Part shown: positions 38,456-47,532 of the stretch, one piece after another
Position numbering within the stretch: position 1 is the stretch's first letter
How the letters are laid out: the number at the start of each line of letters is the position of its first letter
Source: Sphingobacterium chungjuense
Lineage (GTDB): Bacteria; Bacteroidota; Bacteroidia; Sphingobacteriales; Sphingobacteriaceae
NCBI RefSeq assembly: GCF_011316935.1
Contig: NZ_WLYS01000002.1
Coordinates: forward strand, 620,001-684,000
Length of the DNA: 64,000 nt
Direction of reading: 5' to 3'
Notes under the pieces: generated by a model
What the model was told of the DNA's origin: nothing
Seen by the model: only the letters and a program-made list of their open reading frames with translations
The model's database searches: none
Position numbers and translations under genes: made by a program

Positions 38456-38486
38456 AAGCCAGCGATATGAACATCACTGGCTTTTA
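38456..38486. terminator. intrinsic terminator between convergent genes
   Basis: The stem AAGCCAGCGAT/ATCACTGGCTT has one mismatch and a 6-base loop, with a T-rich tail on both sides. It ends the hypothetical gene (+) and the susD-like gene (-). Confidence 0.75.
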
Positions 38487-38508
38487 ACTAGTTTATATCT
38501 TTTAGATC

Positions 38509-39945
38509 CTAGTTTTGACTGTAACCAGGGTTTTGTACCAAGGTAGGATCCACTTGAAACTGAGCTGCTGGTATGGGATAGATGAAATACTGCTCATCGG
38601 TCAGCGTACTATATCTGGTGAGCGCCAAGCCAGTACGGCAGAAGTCGAACCAAGTTTCTCCCTCAAACATCAATTCCTTCTCTTTTTCATCTTGTATTGC
38701 TACGATATAAGCCGCCAAACTGGTATATGTGCTTATAGGCGCCACCACTCCGGCTCTCGTTTGCACAGCTGCTAAAGATTGATACGACGCATCACTCACC
38801 GCATTATCTACACGCGCTTTAGCCTCGGCATGGATAAGATACACCTCTGCCAAACGAATAAGCGGAAAGTTTTGAGTTGCTGGTACGAGATTAGGATATT
38901 TGGCAATATACCAACGATCCGTAAGACCTGCACGCGTACCCAAACGCACGGTTGCTGCTTTTCTAGTATCTAAGGAATCGTATAAATTCGCTACAAAATT
39001 GCCTCGCGCAAAAGTCCGGTTACCATCGTTGTCACCAATCTCATTCGCCCACGGGTTGGTCGCTTGTTCATCAAACTGCAATTCAAAAATAGATTCAGTC
39101 GTATTTTCGGCCTGCCAAATATTGATATAATTACTCACCAAACTGTATGACCCATTCTGGATCACATCCTCAGAAAGCCGTACTGCTTCCGTGAAATCAT
39201 TAGTAAATTGGGTAGCATGATACAGATGTACTTTGGCCAATAAGGCTTTGGCCGCCCATCGGTTTGCTCTGCCTTTTTCTGCTAGACCGGAACCTGCTGA
39301 AAGCGGCAATATCTCCACCGCTCGGGTCAGATCTTCGATGATCTGCGCATAAAGTTCTTCAGTGTTCGCCTGCGGCGCAAATTCATCATTTTGCTCACCA
39401 GATGGCGTAAGCTCTAAAGGAACATTACCAAAGGCTCGAGCAAGGAAGAAATAATGCATCGCACGAATAAATCTGGCTTCGCCTTCAAATTGATTTTTTC
39501 GTGCGTCATTAATCACAGAAGCATCCATTTGCGGCACCATGGCGATGATACCATTTGCCGCATTAATAGTTTGATAGGTCACTTGCCACATGTTGGCCAG
39601 CCAAATATTGGACGGCGGCAAGGGTTGCTGCGCTCCGCCATCAGGATCTATAATACCGTGTGTTGCAAAATTTTCAAATTCTGGAAAACTACTTACATGT
39701 CCTAAATGATTAGCCGAAAACTCAGGAATCATTAAGATAGCCTGTCCGTACGAAAAGCTATTCATCATCGAACGATACATACCGCTAACGGCAGCATTGG
39801 CACTCTCCTCTGAGGTAAAAATACTTTCGGGAGAACGTTGTGCGACCGGCATTCGATCTAGGAAATCATTACACGCTGTTGCAAAGGTCGTCACGACAAC
39901 GGCAATGAATAAAGGGATGATATTTCTAATTTTCATAGTGTTCAA
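38509..39945 (-). CDS. SusD/RagB family nutrient-binding outer-membrane lipoprotein
   Basis: A 478-residue lipoprotein: signal with lipobox TTFATACNDF and start MKIRN at the fourth codon as an alternative (39936). DRMPVAQRSPESIFTSEESA, FEGEARFIRAMHYFFLARAFGNVPL and the C-terminal FPLIRLAEVYLIHAEAKAR are family hallmarks; four TPR-like units are expected. SusD proteins cap the paired SusC barrel and capture oligosaccharides or peptides at the cell surface. Transcribed after susC with 14 bp between. The ligand is unknown because no degradative enzymes are adjacent. Confidence 0.95.
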   Translation of the reverse strand: MNTMKIRNIIPLFIAVVVTTFATACNDFLDRMPVAQRSPESIFTSEESANAAVSGMYRSMMNSFSYGQAILMIPEFSANHLGHVSSFPEFENFATHGIIDPDGGAQQPLPPSNIWLANMWQVTYQTINAANGIIAMVPQMDASVINDARKNQFEGEARFIRAMHYFFLARAFGNVPLELTPSGEQNDEFAPQANTEELYAQIIEDLTRAVEILPLSAGSGLAEKGRANRWAAKALLAKVHLYHATQFTNDFTEAVRLSEDVIQNGSYSLVSNYINIWQAENTTESIFELQFDEQATNPWANEIGDNDGNRTFARGNFVANLYDSLDTRKAATVRLGTRAGLTDRWYIAKYPNLVPATQNFPLIRLAEVYLIHAEAKARVDNAVSDASYQSLAAVQTRAGVVAPISTYTSLAAYIVAIQDEKEKELMFEGETWFDFCRTGLALTRYSTLTDEQYFIYPIPAAQFQVDPTLVQNPGYSQN

Positions 39946-39959
39946 AGCTGATGAGTGAT

Positions 39960-42900
39960 TTAAAAAGTGATATTAACGCCTGTCGTGAAAATACGCGGCT
40001 GTGGATAACTGCCATAATCATAGCCATAAATCAAACCGGTATTGGCACCGCCATGGCTTGAAGCTACTTCGGGATCATAGCCGCGGTATTTGGTGAATAC
40101 AAAGGCGTTCTGTACCGTAAAATACCACCGAAATCCTTTGGTACGTAGCTTTGCGTTCACCGCATCTGAGAAAGTGTAGCCTAAGGTAATATTGCGCAAG
40201 CGGAAGAAAGATCCATCTTCTACAAAGCGATCGGAAATCGTCGCATTATTGAGATCTCCAGGAGACACACGTGGCACATCGGTAATGTCGCCCGGTTGGC
40301 GCCATCTGTCTACCCAATCTACCAGACCATTACTGCTATTATTAAAGCCTGATAATGCGGTAAATAAGTTATAATTGAAGATATCATTGCCGTACGAAAA
40401 CTGTCCCATAATGCTCAGATCGAAATTCTTGTAGTAAAAATTGTTGGTAATGCCACCAAAAAAGTCTGGATTCGGATCTCCAATAACGGTACGATCGCGG
40501 TATTCGGTAGGCAGTACCACATTGCCATCTACACCTTGATAGTCGATCATTCCTGTTTGTGGGTTTACACCGATCATTTTCCAGCCGGAGAATGAACCTA
40601 GCGGCAATCCCGGTCTTGCAATATTAAGATCACCTACACCACCCAACATCTCATCAACGCCATCCGGCAACGAAATCACTTTATTGCGATTGAAGGTCAT
40701 ATTCAAGGAAGTGGTCCAGCGAAATTCGCCGACTAAGTTGCGGGAGGTTAGTTCAAACTCAAAACCTTTGTTTTCAATCTCCCCAAAGTTGGTAAAACGA
40801 TTGATGAAACCTAAGCTATGGCGTACGGGCACGCTGATCAACAAATCGGAAGTGCGCTTGTAATAGTAATCCGCTAAGACGGAAATACGATTGTTGAACA
40901 AGCCAAAATCAACACCGATATCGGTTTGTGTGGTCGTTTCCCATTTCAGCTGATTGTCTCCCAGAATATTGGGAATAAAACCTGGTGAACCGATGTAATT
41001 GTTACCGGCAGAATACAAGGTGTAACTAGCATAGTTCCCGATGTTCTGGTTACCCGTTTTACCCCAGCTGGCACGTAGTTTCAGATCGCTGAACGTTTTC
41101 GAATCTTTCAGGAAATCTTCTTGTGAAAGACGCCATGCGGCAGCGAATGCTGGAAACACCGCCCAACGATTATCTGCGCCGAAGCGCGAAGATCCATCCC
41201 AACGTACATTAGCATTCAAGATATATTTATCTTGAAAAACATAGTTCACACGACCAAAACCCGATGCGATCGCCCACTCTTCTGGAAAAGCATTAGCCCC
41301 CGTAATAATCCCGCCGCCAACAATTTGATTGACATCATTGTCTACGAAATTAGAGCGCTGAGCGTGTACAAACTCCAGACGAGATTCTTGCAAGGAGAAA
41401 CCTGCTAAGGCATTGATATGATGATCATCGTATTGTTTATCAAAGGTCAACGTAGTTTCATTGATCCATAGTTGATCGCGCGTATTGCGGCGCGCACCCA
41501 AACCGCGCTGCGCCGTGAAAGCACGTAAACCGGTAGGTGGCATGAAAAACGTTTCGTCGATAAAGCTCACATCTACTCCGAAGCGTGTCATCAAGGTTAA
41601 TGACGGAATAAAATTGTAATCTACCTGTCCGTTGGCCAAAATCCGAAAAGTCTGCGCTTCATTGGTAGGTAGCTGCAACATAGCCACTGGATTTTCGCGT
41701 GAAGGTGTCACCTGATCGTATACATACCGACCAGTCTCATCGAACACCGGCAAGTTTGGCGGCGCAACAAAACCACTCTTAGTGGCTCCTTCGCGGGAGT
41801 TTTCTTCTTGCACGCGTTTGTTTATCGCACGGGTAATATTTACGGCAGTAGAGAAACGCAGCTTATCACTGTGTTGATGATCCAGATTCAACCGACCGCT
41901 TAGGCGATTGAAGTCCGAGTACAACAACGTACCACCTTGACGCATATACCCGACTGAAGTATAATACTGTGTGCGTTCGCCACCGCCTCGAGAAGAGATT
42001 TCGTAATTGCGTGTGGGCGCCGTACGAAAGATCTCATCTTGCCAATTGGTATTGATATTGGGATTGCTCAGGATCTGACCGGGAATAGTAATCATTGTAT
42101 CCGGATTGAGCACTTGTGCTTGACGCTGCATTTGTCCGTAAAAATCACGCATATAATCCTGATACTGCGCGGTATTCATCATATCATAATAACGCTCGCG
42201 CGGAACCTGAGAAAAACCTTCGTACATATTAAAACTAAACTCGCTGCCGCCCGCAGTTCCTTTTTTTGTGGTAATCAATACCACACCGTTGGCAGCACGT
42301 GATCCGTAGATGGAAGAGGAAGCGGCATCCTTCAAAATCTCGACCGATTGTACATCAGAAGGATTGATGGACGACAAAATGTTGATCCCTTGTGTACCGC
42401 CGCCAAAATCAAAGTTAGATCCGCCCGTGAAATTCGTAGTACTATTCACTGGAATTCCATCTACTACGTATAGTGGATCCGAACTAGCGTTGATGGAAGT
42501 CGTACCGCGTACGCGGATGTTCAGTCCACCACCGGGTGAACCCGATTTCTGGGTGACCTGTACGCCGCCGGCTTTTCCTTGAATTGCTTGAGAAATACTA
42601 GGCAAAACTTCGTTTTCTATTTCATCAGAGCCAATGCTGGAAACGGCTGTTGGCAAGGTTTCTCGACGCATCGTACCGTATCCTACCGCGACGACTTTCA
42701 CCGATTCTATCGTATTGGTTTCTGGCGTCATCACCACTTGGATATTGGCTCGATCACCGACTGGCTGCCGTACCGGTTGAAAACCTAAAGAGGTAAATTC
42801 CAACACCTGCTCGCTACTAGCCGCTATTTGAAAACGACCTTCATTGTCGGTCGAGACCGTGGTCGAAGTGCCTTGTATTTGCACACTGACTCCGCCCAAG

Positions 42901-43439
42901 GGTCCAGATGGACCGGAAACGACACCAGTTCGCGTGATTCCAGCGACCACCGTATCTGTTGCAGCAGTTGTTGTTACTACGGCAGTGCTATCTGTTTGGC
43001 TAGATTGATTGGCGATGGCTGTCGTCGTATCTTGTTGCGCAGCCGCAGCACTATCTGCTTGCACTTGGGCTGCTGATTCCGCTTCGGCGGCCGTCACGGT
43101 GAGGGCAATATCGAGTTGCCGTTGGTTGTTAACAAATACCTCTTTGACGGCATAGGGTGATTTTAATATCATCAATGCGCCATTAGGATTAGCGTCAATC
43201 TTATATTCTCCAGCCTCGTTGGATGTAACGGTATTGGACGTTCCCTTTTCGGTAATCACAGCGCCTGCAATAGCCATACCGACGGAGTCGGTTATTTTAC
43301 CTTGTACTTGAATGGAGTCTGCCAAACTAGAAACTCTAGGTGGCGAGAAGGTGTTCGCTTGTAGCGCATTGACCGCCCACACGAAAAGGCAGGTCAATAG
43401 AATGGTGTAATAGCTGTGCTTCGCCATAGTTCTGTTCAT
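39960..43439 (-). CDS. SusC/RagA family TonB-linked outer-membrane transporter with two carboxypeptidase-like domains
   Basis: A 1159-residue TonB-dependent barrel. After the signal peptide there is a first carboxypeptidase-regulatory-like domain (residues about 44-115). A low-complexity Ala/Thr/Gln/Asp linker (about 115-165) and a second such domain (about 167-240) follow. The plug begins VAVGYGTMRRETLPTAVSS, with the SusC motifs SGSPGGGLNIRVRGTTSIN and DPLYVVDGIPV. The barrel ends FTTGVNITF. It imports a ligand captured by SusD using TonB energy. A duplicated N-terminal domain with such a linker is unusual. A second ATG four codons in is possible. Confidence 0.95.
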   Translation of the reverse strand: MNRTMAKHSYYTILLTCLFVWAVNALQANTFSPPRVSSLADSIQVQGKITDSVGMAIAGAVITEKGTSNTVTSNEAGEYKIDANPNGALMILKSPYAVKEVFVNNQRQLDIALTVTAAEAESAAQVQADSAAAAQQDTTTAIANQSSQTDSTAVVTTTAATDTVVAGITRTGVVSGPSGPLGGVSVQIQGTSTTVSTDNEGRFQIAASSEQVLEFTSLGFQPVRQPVGDRANIQVVMTPETNTIESVKVVAVGYGTMRRETLPTAVSSIGSDEIENEVLPSISQAIQGKAGGVQVTQKSGSPGGGLNIRVRGTTSINASSDPLYVVDGIPVNSTTNFTGGSNFDFGGGTQGINILSSINPSDVQSVEILKDAASSSIYGSRAANGVVLITTKKGTAGGSEFSFNMYEGFSQVPRERYYDMMNTAQYQDYMRDFYGQMQRQAQVLNPDTMITIPGQILSNPNINTNWQDEIFRTAPTRNYEISSRGGGERTQYYTSVGYMRQGGTLLYSDFNRLSGRLNLDHQHSDKLRFSTAVNITRAINKRVQEENSREGATKSGFVAPPNLPVFDETGRYVYDQVTPSRENPVAMLQLPTNEAQTFRILANGQVDYNFIPSLTLMTRFGVDVSFIDETFFMPPTGLRAFTAQRGLGARRNTRDQLWINETTLTFDKQYDDHHINALAGFSLQESRLEFVHAQRSNFVDNDVNQIVGGGIITGANAFPEEWAIASGFGRVNYVFQDKYILNANVRWDGSSRFGADNRWAVFPAFAAAWRLSQEDFLKDSKTFSDLKLRASWGKTGNQNIGNYASYTLYSAGNNYIGSPGFIPNILGDNQLKWETTTQTDIGVDFGLFNNRISVLADYYYKRTSDLLISVPVRHSLGFINRFTNFGEIENKGFEFELTSRNLVGEFRWTTSLNMTFNRNKVISLPDGVDEMLGGVGDLNIARPGLPLGSFSGWKMIGVNPQTGMIDYQGVDGNVVLPTEYRDRTVIGDPNPDFFGGITNNFYYKNFDLSIMGQFSYGNDIFNYNLFTALSGFNNSSNGLVDWVDRWRQPGDITDVPRVSPGDLNNATISDRFVEDGSFFRLRNITLGYTFSDAVNAKLRTKGFRWYFTVQNAFVFTKYRGYDPEVASSHGGANTGLIYGYDYGSYPQPRIFTTGVNITF

Positions 43440-43617
43440 AAATTACATTGGATGTCTTAATGGAGGTGGGTAAATGGTATCGCTACTTCCTTATCCTCAA
43501 ACAATCATGCGAATGTTCGGATGACCTCTGAAATATATCTAAATTGTTACGTTAGTGTGTTTTTCTACCATCTAACCAACGGACGAGTATTTTGTTTGAA
43601 ATATTAACATAAAAAAA

Positions 43618-43660
43618 AACACCTGAACCGAGCCAAAGATGCTCCGTTCAGGTGTTATAT
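43618..43660 (-). terminator. intrinsic terminator of glmM
   Basis: The stem AACACCTGAAC/GTTCAGGTGTT, with an inner GAGC/GCTC pair, spans 43618-43656 and is followed on the minus strand by a T-run. It ends glmM, whose stop lies 45 bp upstream. Confidence 0.85.
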
Positions 43661-43700
43661 AAAGTGTAGCATTATTTTATGCTAGTGTGCGCCAAAAGTA

Positions 43701-45083
43701 CTACGCAATAATAGCTTGTATCTCTTGGATGATTTTTTGTGCGATATCTTCCGCCGCTTCTGGCGTAGCGCCTTCGCTATAGATCCGAATAATAGGTTCG
43801 GTATTGGATTTACGCAAATGTACCCATTCTTGTTCGAAATCTATTTTCAAACCATCAATAGTCGTATGTGTTTCATGTGCATACCTTTCCTGCATCTTGG
43901 CAAGCAGGCCATCAATATCCAATCCTGGCGTTAGCGTAATTTTATTTTTAGACATGAAGTATTGTGGCAACGAAGCCCGGTAAGCAGAAGGCTTTTGTTG
44001 TAATTTGGCTAAGTGCGTCAGGAATAGCGCCACACCGACCAAAGCATCGCGACCATAGTGCGAATCTGGGTAAATAATACCGCCGTTACCTTCGCCGCCA
44101 ATTACGGCATTTACTTCTTTCATCTTAGTCACTACGTTGACTTCGCCTACGGCAGCCGCATAATATTGCCCACCATGACGCAGCGTCACATCGCGTAAGG
44201 CACGCGTGGATGACAGATTGGAAACCGTATTGCCTGACTGCTGCGAAAGGATATAATCTGCCACTGCTACCAAGGTGTATTCTTCTCCAAACAATTGGCC
44301 ATCTTCCATCATAAATACCAAGCGATCCACATCTGGATCTACGGCGATTCCTAAATCTGCCTTGTTGTCGATCACGGCTTGAGAAAGATCTACCAAATGC
44401 TCTTTTAAGGGCTCGGGATTATGTGGAAATTCACCATTTGGCGTACAGTGAATAGGATATATCGTATTTACTCCCAACGCTTCTAATAAAGCTGGGATAT
44501 AGATACCACCAGAGCTATTCACCGCGTCAACGGCTACTTTAAAATTGGCTTGGCGAATCGCTGCTGCATCTACCAATGGCAATGCTAATACCGCATCAAT
44601 ATGTTTTTTCAGATAGCTATCATCTGTGCGCACTTTGCCCAATTGATTATACTCCGCAAAATCGAACTCCAAGCTTTCGCCCAAAGCCAATACTTCTTGT
44701 CCTTCTACGTCGCTAATAAATTCGCCTTGTGCATTCAGCAATTTCAACGCATTCCATTGTCCGGGGTTATGTGAAGCGGTCAGGATTATTCCGCCTGCGG
44801 CGGATTCCATAGGCACAGCTAATTCAACCGTTGGTGTCGTGGACAAACCAAGATCTACCACATCTACACCAATGCTTTGCAACGTACCAATCACTAATCT
44901 AGCCACCATATCGCCTGATACGCGCGCATCTCTGCCGACTACAATCGTACGAGATGTATTATTCTGAGTAATGATTTTGCCAAAGGCCGCTGTAAACTTC
45001 ACAATATCTATGGGAGTCAGGTTGTCGCCAGCTCTGCCGCCAATAGTACCCCTAATTCCCGATATAGACTTTATTAATGTCAT
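43701..45083 (-). CDS. glmM: phosphoglucosamine mutase / phosphohexomutase
   Basis: A 460-residue alpha-D-phosphohexomutase. The phosphoserine loop is LTASHNPGQWNALKL, the metal loop DPDVDRLV (Asp-x-Asp-x-Asp type) and the sugar-binding loop GGEGNGGIIYP. The C-terminal phosphate loop reads VHLRKSNTEPIIRIYSE. GlmM converts glucosamine-6-phosphate to glucosamine-1-phosphate for peptidoglycan and lipopolysaccharide precursors. Phosphoglucomutase or phosphomannomutase activity is possible in this family. Stands alone with a strong terminator. Confidence 0.88.
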   Translation of the reverse strand: MTLIKSISGIRGTIGGRAGDNLTPIDIVKFTAAFGKIITQNNTSRTIVVGRDARVSGDMVARLVIGTLQSIGVDVVDLGLSTTPTVELAVPMESAAGGIILTASHNPGQWNALKLLNAQGEFISDVEGQEVLALGESLEFDFAEYNQLGKVRTDDSYLKKHIDAVLALPLVDAAAIRQANFKVAVDAVNSSGGIYIPALLEALGVNTIYPIHCTPNGEFPHNPEPLKEHLVDLSQAVIDNKADLGIAVDPDVDRLVFMMEDGQLFGEEYTLVAVADYILSQQSGNTVSNLSSTRALRDVTLRHGGQYYAAAVGEVNVVTKMKEVNAVIGGEGNGGIIYPDSHYGRDALVGVALFLTHLAKLQQKPSAYRASLPQYFMSKNKITLTPGLDIDGLLAKMQERYAHETHTTIDGLKIDFEQEWVHLRKSNTEPIIRIYSEGATPEAAEDIAQKIIQEIQAIIA

Positions 45084-45146
45084 ACACTTTAAAATAAGTT
45101 TTGGGGCTAAAATACACGAAATAATCCGGCAAATTGAAATTTAAAT

Positions 45147-45176
45147 TTTGAAATTCAGATTGTCGGAGTATCTTTG
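45147..45176 (+). promoter_or_regulatory. promoter of the PAP2-ZIP operon
   Basis: TTTG at 45147-45150 and TATCTTTG at 45169-45176 with 18 bases between match the Bacteroidota consensus well. The leader to the ATG at 45282 would be about 100 bases. Confidence 0.6.
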
Positions 45177-45281
45177 TCGCAACATTGTTTCATTTAACAG
45201 CAAGAAGGTAATTGCATTGAAATATTTTATAGATTTGGAGTCCTTAAAGATCCAGCAACCATCTGTGAAATTTTTATCATT

Positions 45282-45884
45282 ATGCTTGAAAGAATTATAC
45301 AAATAGATCAGGAAATTTTTCTGATGTTCAATCAGGGTGCCAGCAATGCGATTTTCGATTGGTTATTACCAATTCTTCGAAATCCATTTACTTGGGCTCC
45401 CCTATACCTTTTTCTGGTTATATTTTTTATCAAACACTACGGTAAGGTCGGTATCCTGATCGTCGCGGTAACTTTGGTAAACTTTGGGGTATCTGATGGT
45501 ATATCGTCGCACTTGATCAAGAAAACCGTCAAACGGGTGCGCCCTTGTAATGATGAAACATTCAAACAGAATATTAATCTGCGCGTACGATGTAGTGGCG
45601 GTTACAGCTTTACATCCTCGCATGCCACCAATCACTTTGCGATGGCATTTTTCTGGATCGTGCTGTTTCGCCGCCGCTGGAAGCATGTTTTTTGGTTGGG
45701 CTTCTTGTGGGCATTTATGATTTCTATTTCTCAGGTATATGTAGGCGTACATTACCCGTTGGATATTCTGTTTGGTGCCTTGTTAGGTACAGGCATTGGC
45801 GTGCTCAATGGCTATCTCTTTCATCGGTTTTTCCCGAACCTTCTTACGCCTAAACATCAAAATACAGTAACAACAACCATATGA
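45282..45884 (+). CDS. PAP2 family membrane phosphatase
   Basis: A 200-residue integral membrane protein with about five helices. The three PAP2 motifs are KKTVKRVRPC, GYSFTSSHATNHFAMAFF (with the catalytic histidine) and SQVYVGVHYPLDIL (nucleophilic His and Asp). It dephosphorylates lipid phosphates such as undecaprenyl pyrophosphate, phosphatidic acid or lipid A. The stop overlaps the ZIP-transporter ATG (ATGA overlap), so the two are translationally coupled. Confidence 0.9.
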   Translation: MLERIIQIDQEIFLMFNQGASNAIFDWLLPILRNPFTWAPLYLFLVIFFIKHYGKVGILIVAVTLVNFGVSDGISSHLIKKTVKRVRPCNDETFKQNINLRVRCSGGYSFTSSHATNHFAMAFFWIVLFRRRWKHVFWLGFLWAFMISISQVYVGVHYPLDILFGALLGTGIGVLNGYLFHRFFPNLLTPKHQNTVTTTI

Positions 45885-46732
45885 GTCCGGCATCGATTAT
45901 CTCTATTCTTTTTATTTCCGCTTTTGCGGCTGGTATCAGCGTGTTCTTTGTCAAACGGGACAATGCACAATTTCTGAAACTGATACTATCTTTTAGTGGA
46001 GCCTATTTGTTTGCCATTACGGTACTGCATTTAATACCGCATGCTTACTTAGGCGGGCAGACGGATCCAGAGATTATCGGGCTTTATATTTTAGGTGGTT
46101 TTATTTTTCAATTGCTCTTAGAGCAATTTTCACAGGGCATTGAGCACGGCCATATTCATCAACATGATTATAAGGTGTTCCCGTTGGGGATATTAATTAG
46201 CTTGTGTTTACATGCTTTTTTGGAAGGAATGCCTTTAGTGGCAGGCCATCAGACACAATTGGTATTTGGTATTGCGATACATCACGTACCAGCCGCATTT
46301 GCCTTGGGTAGTTTGTTGCTCAACACCAACTTGTCGAAGACAAAAATCATGCTATACATTGGTATTTTCGCTGCCATGACGCCGCTTGGGTTTATGACTA
46401 GTGAGACTATTAGTTCGGGTGGTGTCGGTGAAATTTCGAAACATTTCGACAAATTAATGGCGATCGTAATTGGTATCTTTTTGCACATTTCGACTACGAT
46501 ATTGTTCGAATCGGGTTCAGCAGATCATCACAAATTCAATCGCAAAAAAATGATCGCCATCGTATTGGGGATACTAGTATCATTAGCCAATTTCTTATTT
46601 GACGGTCATGACCATTCAAGCCACGGCCACGATGGACATTCGCACGAACACCATAATCATGATGGGCACTCACACGAGCATAGCGAAGGTCACAATCATA
46701 AGCACGAGGAAGAGCATAGTCACCCGCACTAA
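45881..46732 (+). CDS. ZIP family divalent-metal transporter with His-rich tail
   Basis: A 283-residue inner-membrane transporter with about eight helices. The metal path carries FSGAYLFAITVLHLIPHAYLG in its parts (HLIPHAY), LCLHAFLEGMPL and IAIHHVPAAFALGSL. The C-terminal 45 residues are extremely rich in His (HGHDGHSHEHHNHDGHSHEH), likely a zinc-buffering tail. It imports Zn2+ or another divalent ion. Overlap with PAP2 by 4 bp and a 4-bp overlap with the convergent MarR stop show very tight packing. Confidence 0.9.
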   Translation: MSPASIISILFISAFAAGISVFFVKRDNAQFLKLILSFSGAYLFAITVLHLIPHAYLGGQTDPEIIGLYILGGFIFQLLLEQFSQGIEHGHIHQHDYKVFPLGILISLCLHAFLEGMPLVAGHQTQLVFGIAIHHVPAAFALGSLLLNTNLSKTKIMLYIGIFAAMTPLGFMTSETISSGGVGEISKHFDKLMAIVIGIFLHISTTILFESGSADHHKFNRKKMIAIVLGILVSLANFLFDGHDHSSHGHDGHSHEHHNHDGHSHEHSEGHNHKHEEEHSHPH

Positions 46733-47193
46733 AGCGTATCCTTACCGCGAAATTTGTCTAGCAACTTATTGAGTTCCATGCATTGCTTTTCCGTAATATT
46801 ATGGGGAAGTACGTCGGCAAGCATCATCTGATTTTCCATTTCTTCCAGCAGATCTAAGCCTTTTTGCGTAATCAGCAGATCGACGGCTCTTTTATCTTGA
46901 TCGCACGAAGTGCGAGATACCAAGTCTTTGGCAATAATGCGATCAATTAATCGGGAAATATCCGAGGTTTTGGTGAGCATGCGCTCACGTAACAGAGAGT
47001 TCTTAACCGGCGACGGATATTGCCCACGCAAAATACGCAACACATTAAACTGCTGCAAGGTAAGATCATGCTTACTCGCACGCTCCTCCAGCAGATTGGT
47101 CAACCAGTTGTGTGTGTACACGATGTTGATGGTGGCCTTATGCCATTCGCTACTAAACTTTTTCGCTTGAATTTTATCTTCCAATCGTGCCAT
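46729..47193 (-). CDS. MarR family transcriptional regulator
   Basis: A 154-residue winged-helix regulator when started at the ATG at 47193 (MARLEDKIQ); eleven more codons lie upstream. The DNA-binding region is LTLQQFNVLRILRGQYPS, LRERMLTKTSDISRLIDRI and the wing SCDQDKRAVDLLITQKG. Divergent from feoAB, with 99 bp between starts, so it may regulate iron uptake, though MarR proteins usually respond to small aromatics or redox signals. Convergent with the ZIP gene. Confidence 0.85.
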   Translation of the reverse strand: MARLEDKIQAKKFSSEWHKATINIVYTHNWLTNLLEERASKHDLTLQQFNVLRILRGQYPSPVKNSLLRERMLTKTSDISRLIDRIIAKDLVSRTSCDQDKRAVDLLITQKGLDLLEEMENQMMLADVLPHNITEKQCMELNKLLDKFRGKDTL

Positions 47194-47242
47194 ACTTAAA
47201 TTATTTATACGTGATCTAAATAGCAAATAGTGGGCAATTATC

Positions 47243-47250
47243 TATATTTG
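47243..47250 (+). promoter_or_regulatory. -7 promoter element of the feoAB operon
   Basis: TATATTTG matches TAnnTTTG and predicts a start near 47254, about 40 bases before feoA. A Fur-like operator could not be identified by eye. Confidence 0.55.
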
Positions 47251-47292
47251 CACAGGTAGTCTGTCATTCACGAAGTACTAAAATAGCAAAAA

Positions 47293-47532
47293 ATGCAAAA
47301 GAATGTGAATCTGGGAAATTTAAATTCCGGAGAAAAAGCAAAAATCAGTCAGTTGGATACCGATTCTTTACCCGCTAAATTTTATGAGCTGGGCTTCGTA
47401 CCAGGTGCGCTGGTAGAAATAAAACAAAAAGCGCCATTTCAGGGTCCAATCTGTATCAATATCATCGCAAACAACACACTCATTGCGCTACGCAAATCCG
47501 AAGCGCTACGCATCACGGCAGAAAGAATATAA
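47293..47532 (+). CDS. feoA: FeoA ferrous-iron transport accessory protein
   Basis: A 79-residue SH3-like cytosolic protein that supports FeoB. The motifs LGNLNSGEKAKISQL, ELGFVPGALVEI and INIIANNTLIALRKSEA are typical. Its stop shares one base with the feoB ATG, so it is translationally coupled to feoB. Confidence 0.92.
   Translation: MQKNVNLGNLNSGEKAKISQLDTDSLPAKFYELGFVPGALVEIKQKAPFQGPICINIIANNTLIALRKSEALRITAERI

Noticed and set aside
42828-43100. Low-complexity stretch with a plus-strand open frame
   Set aside because: It is the Ala/Thr/Gln linker between the two N-terminal domains of the SusC protein on the minus strand; the opposite frame is a by-product.
46620-46730. Repeated CAC/CAT-rich tract that looks like a DNA repeat
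   Set aside because: It encodes the His-rich tail of the ZIP transporter in frame and needs no other explanation.
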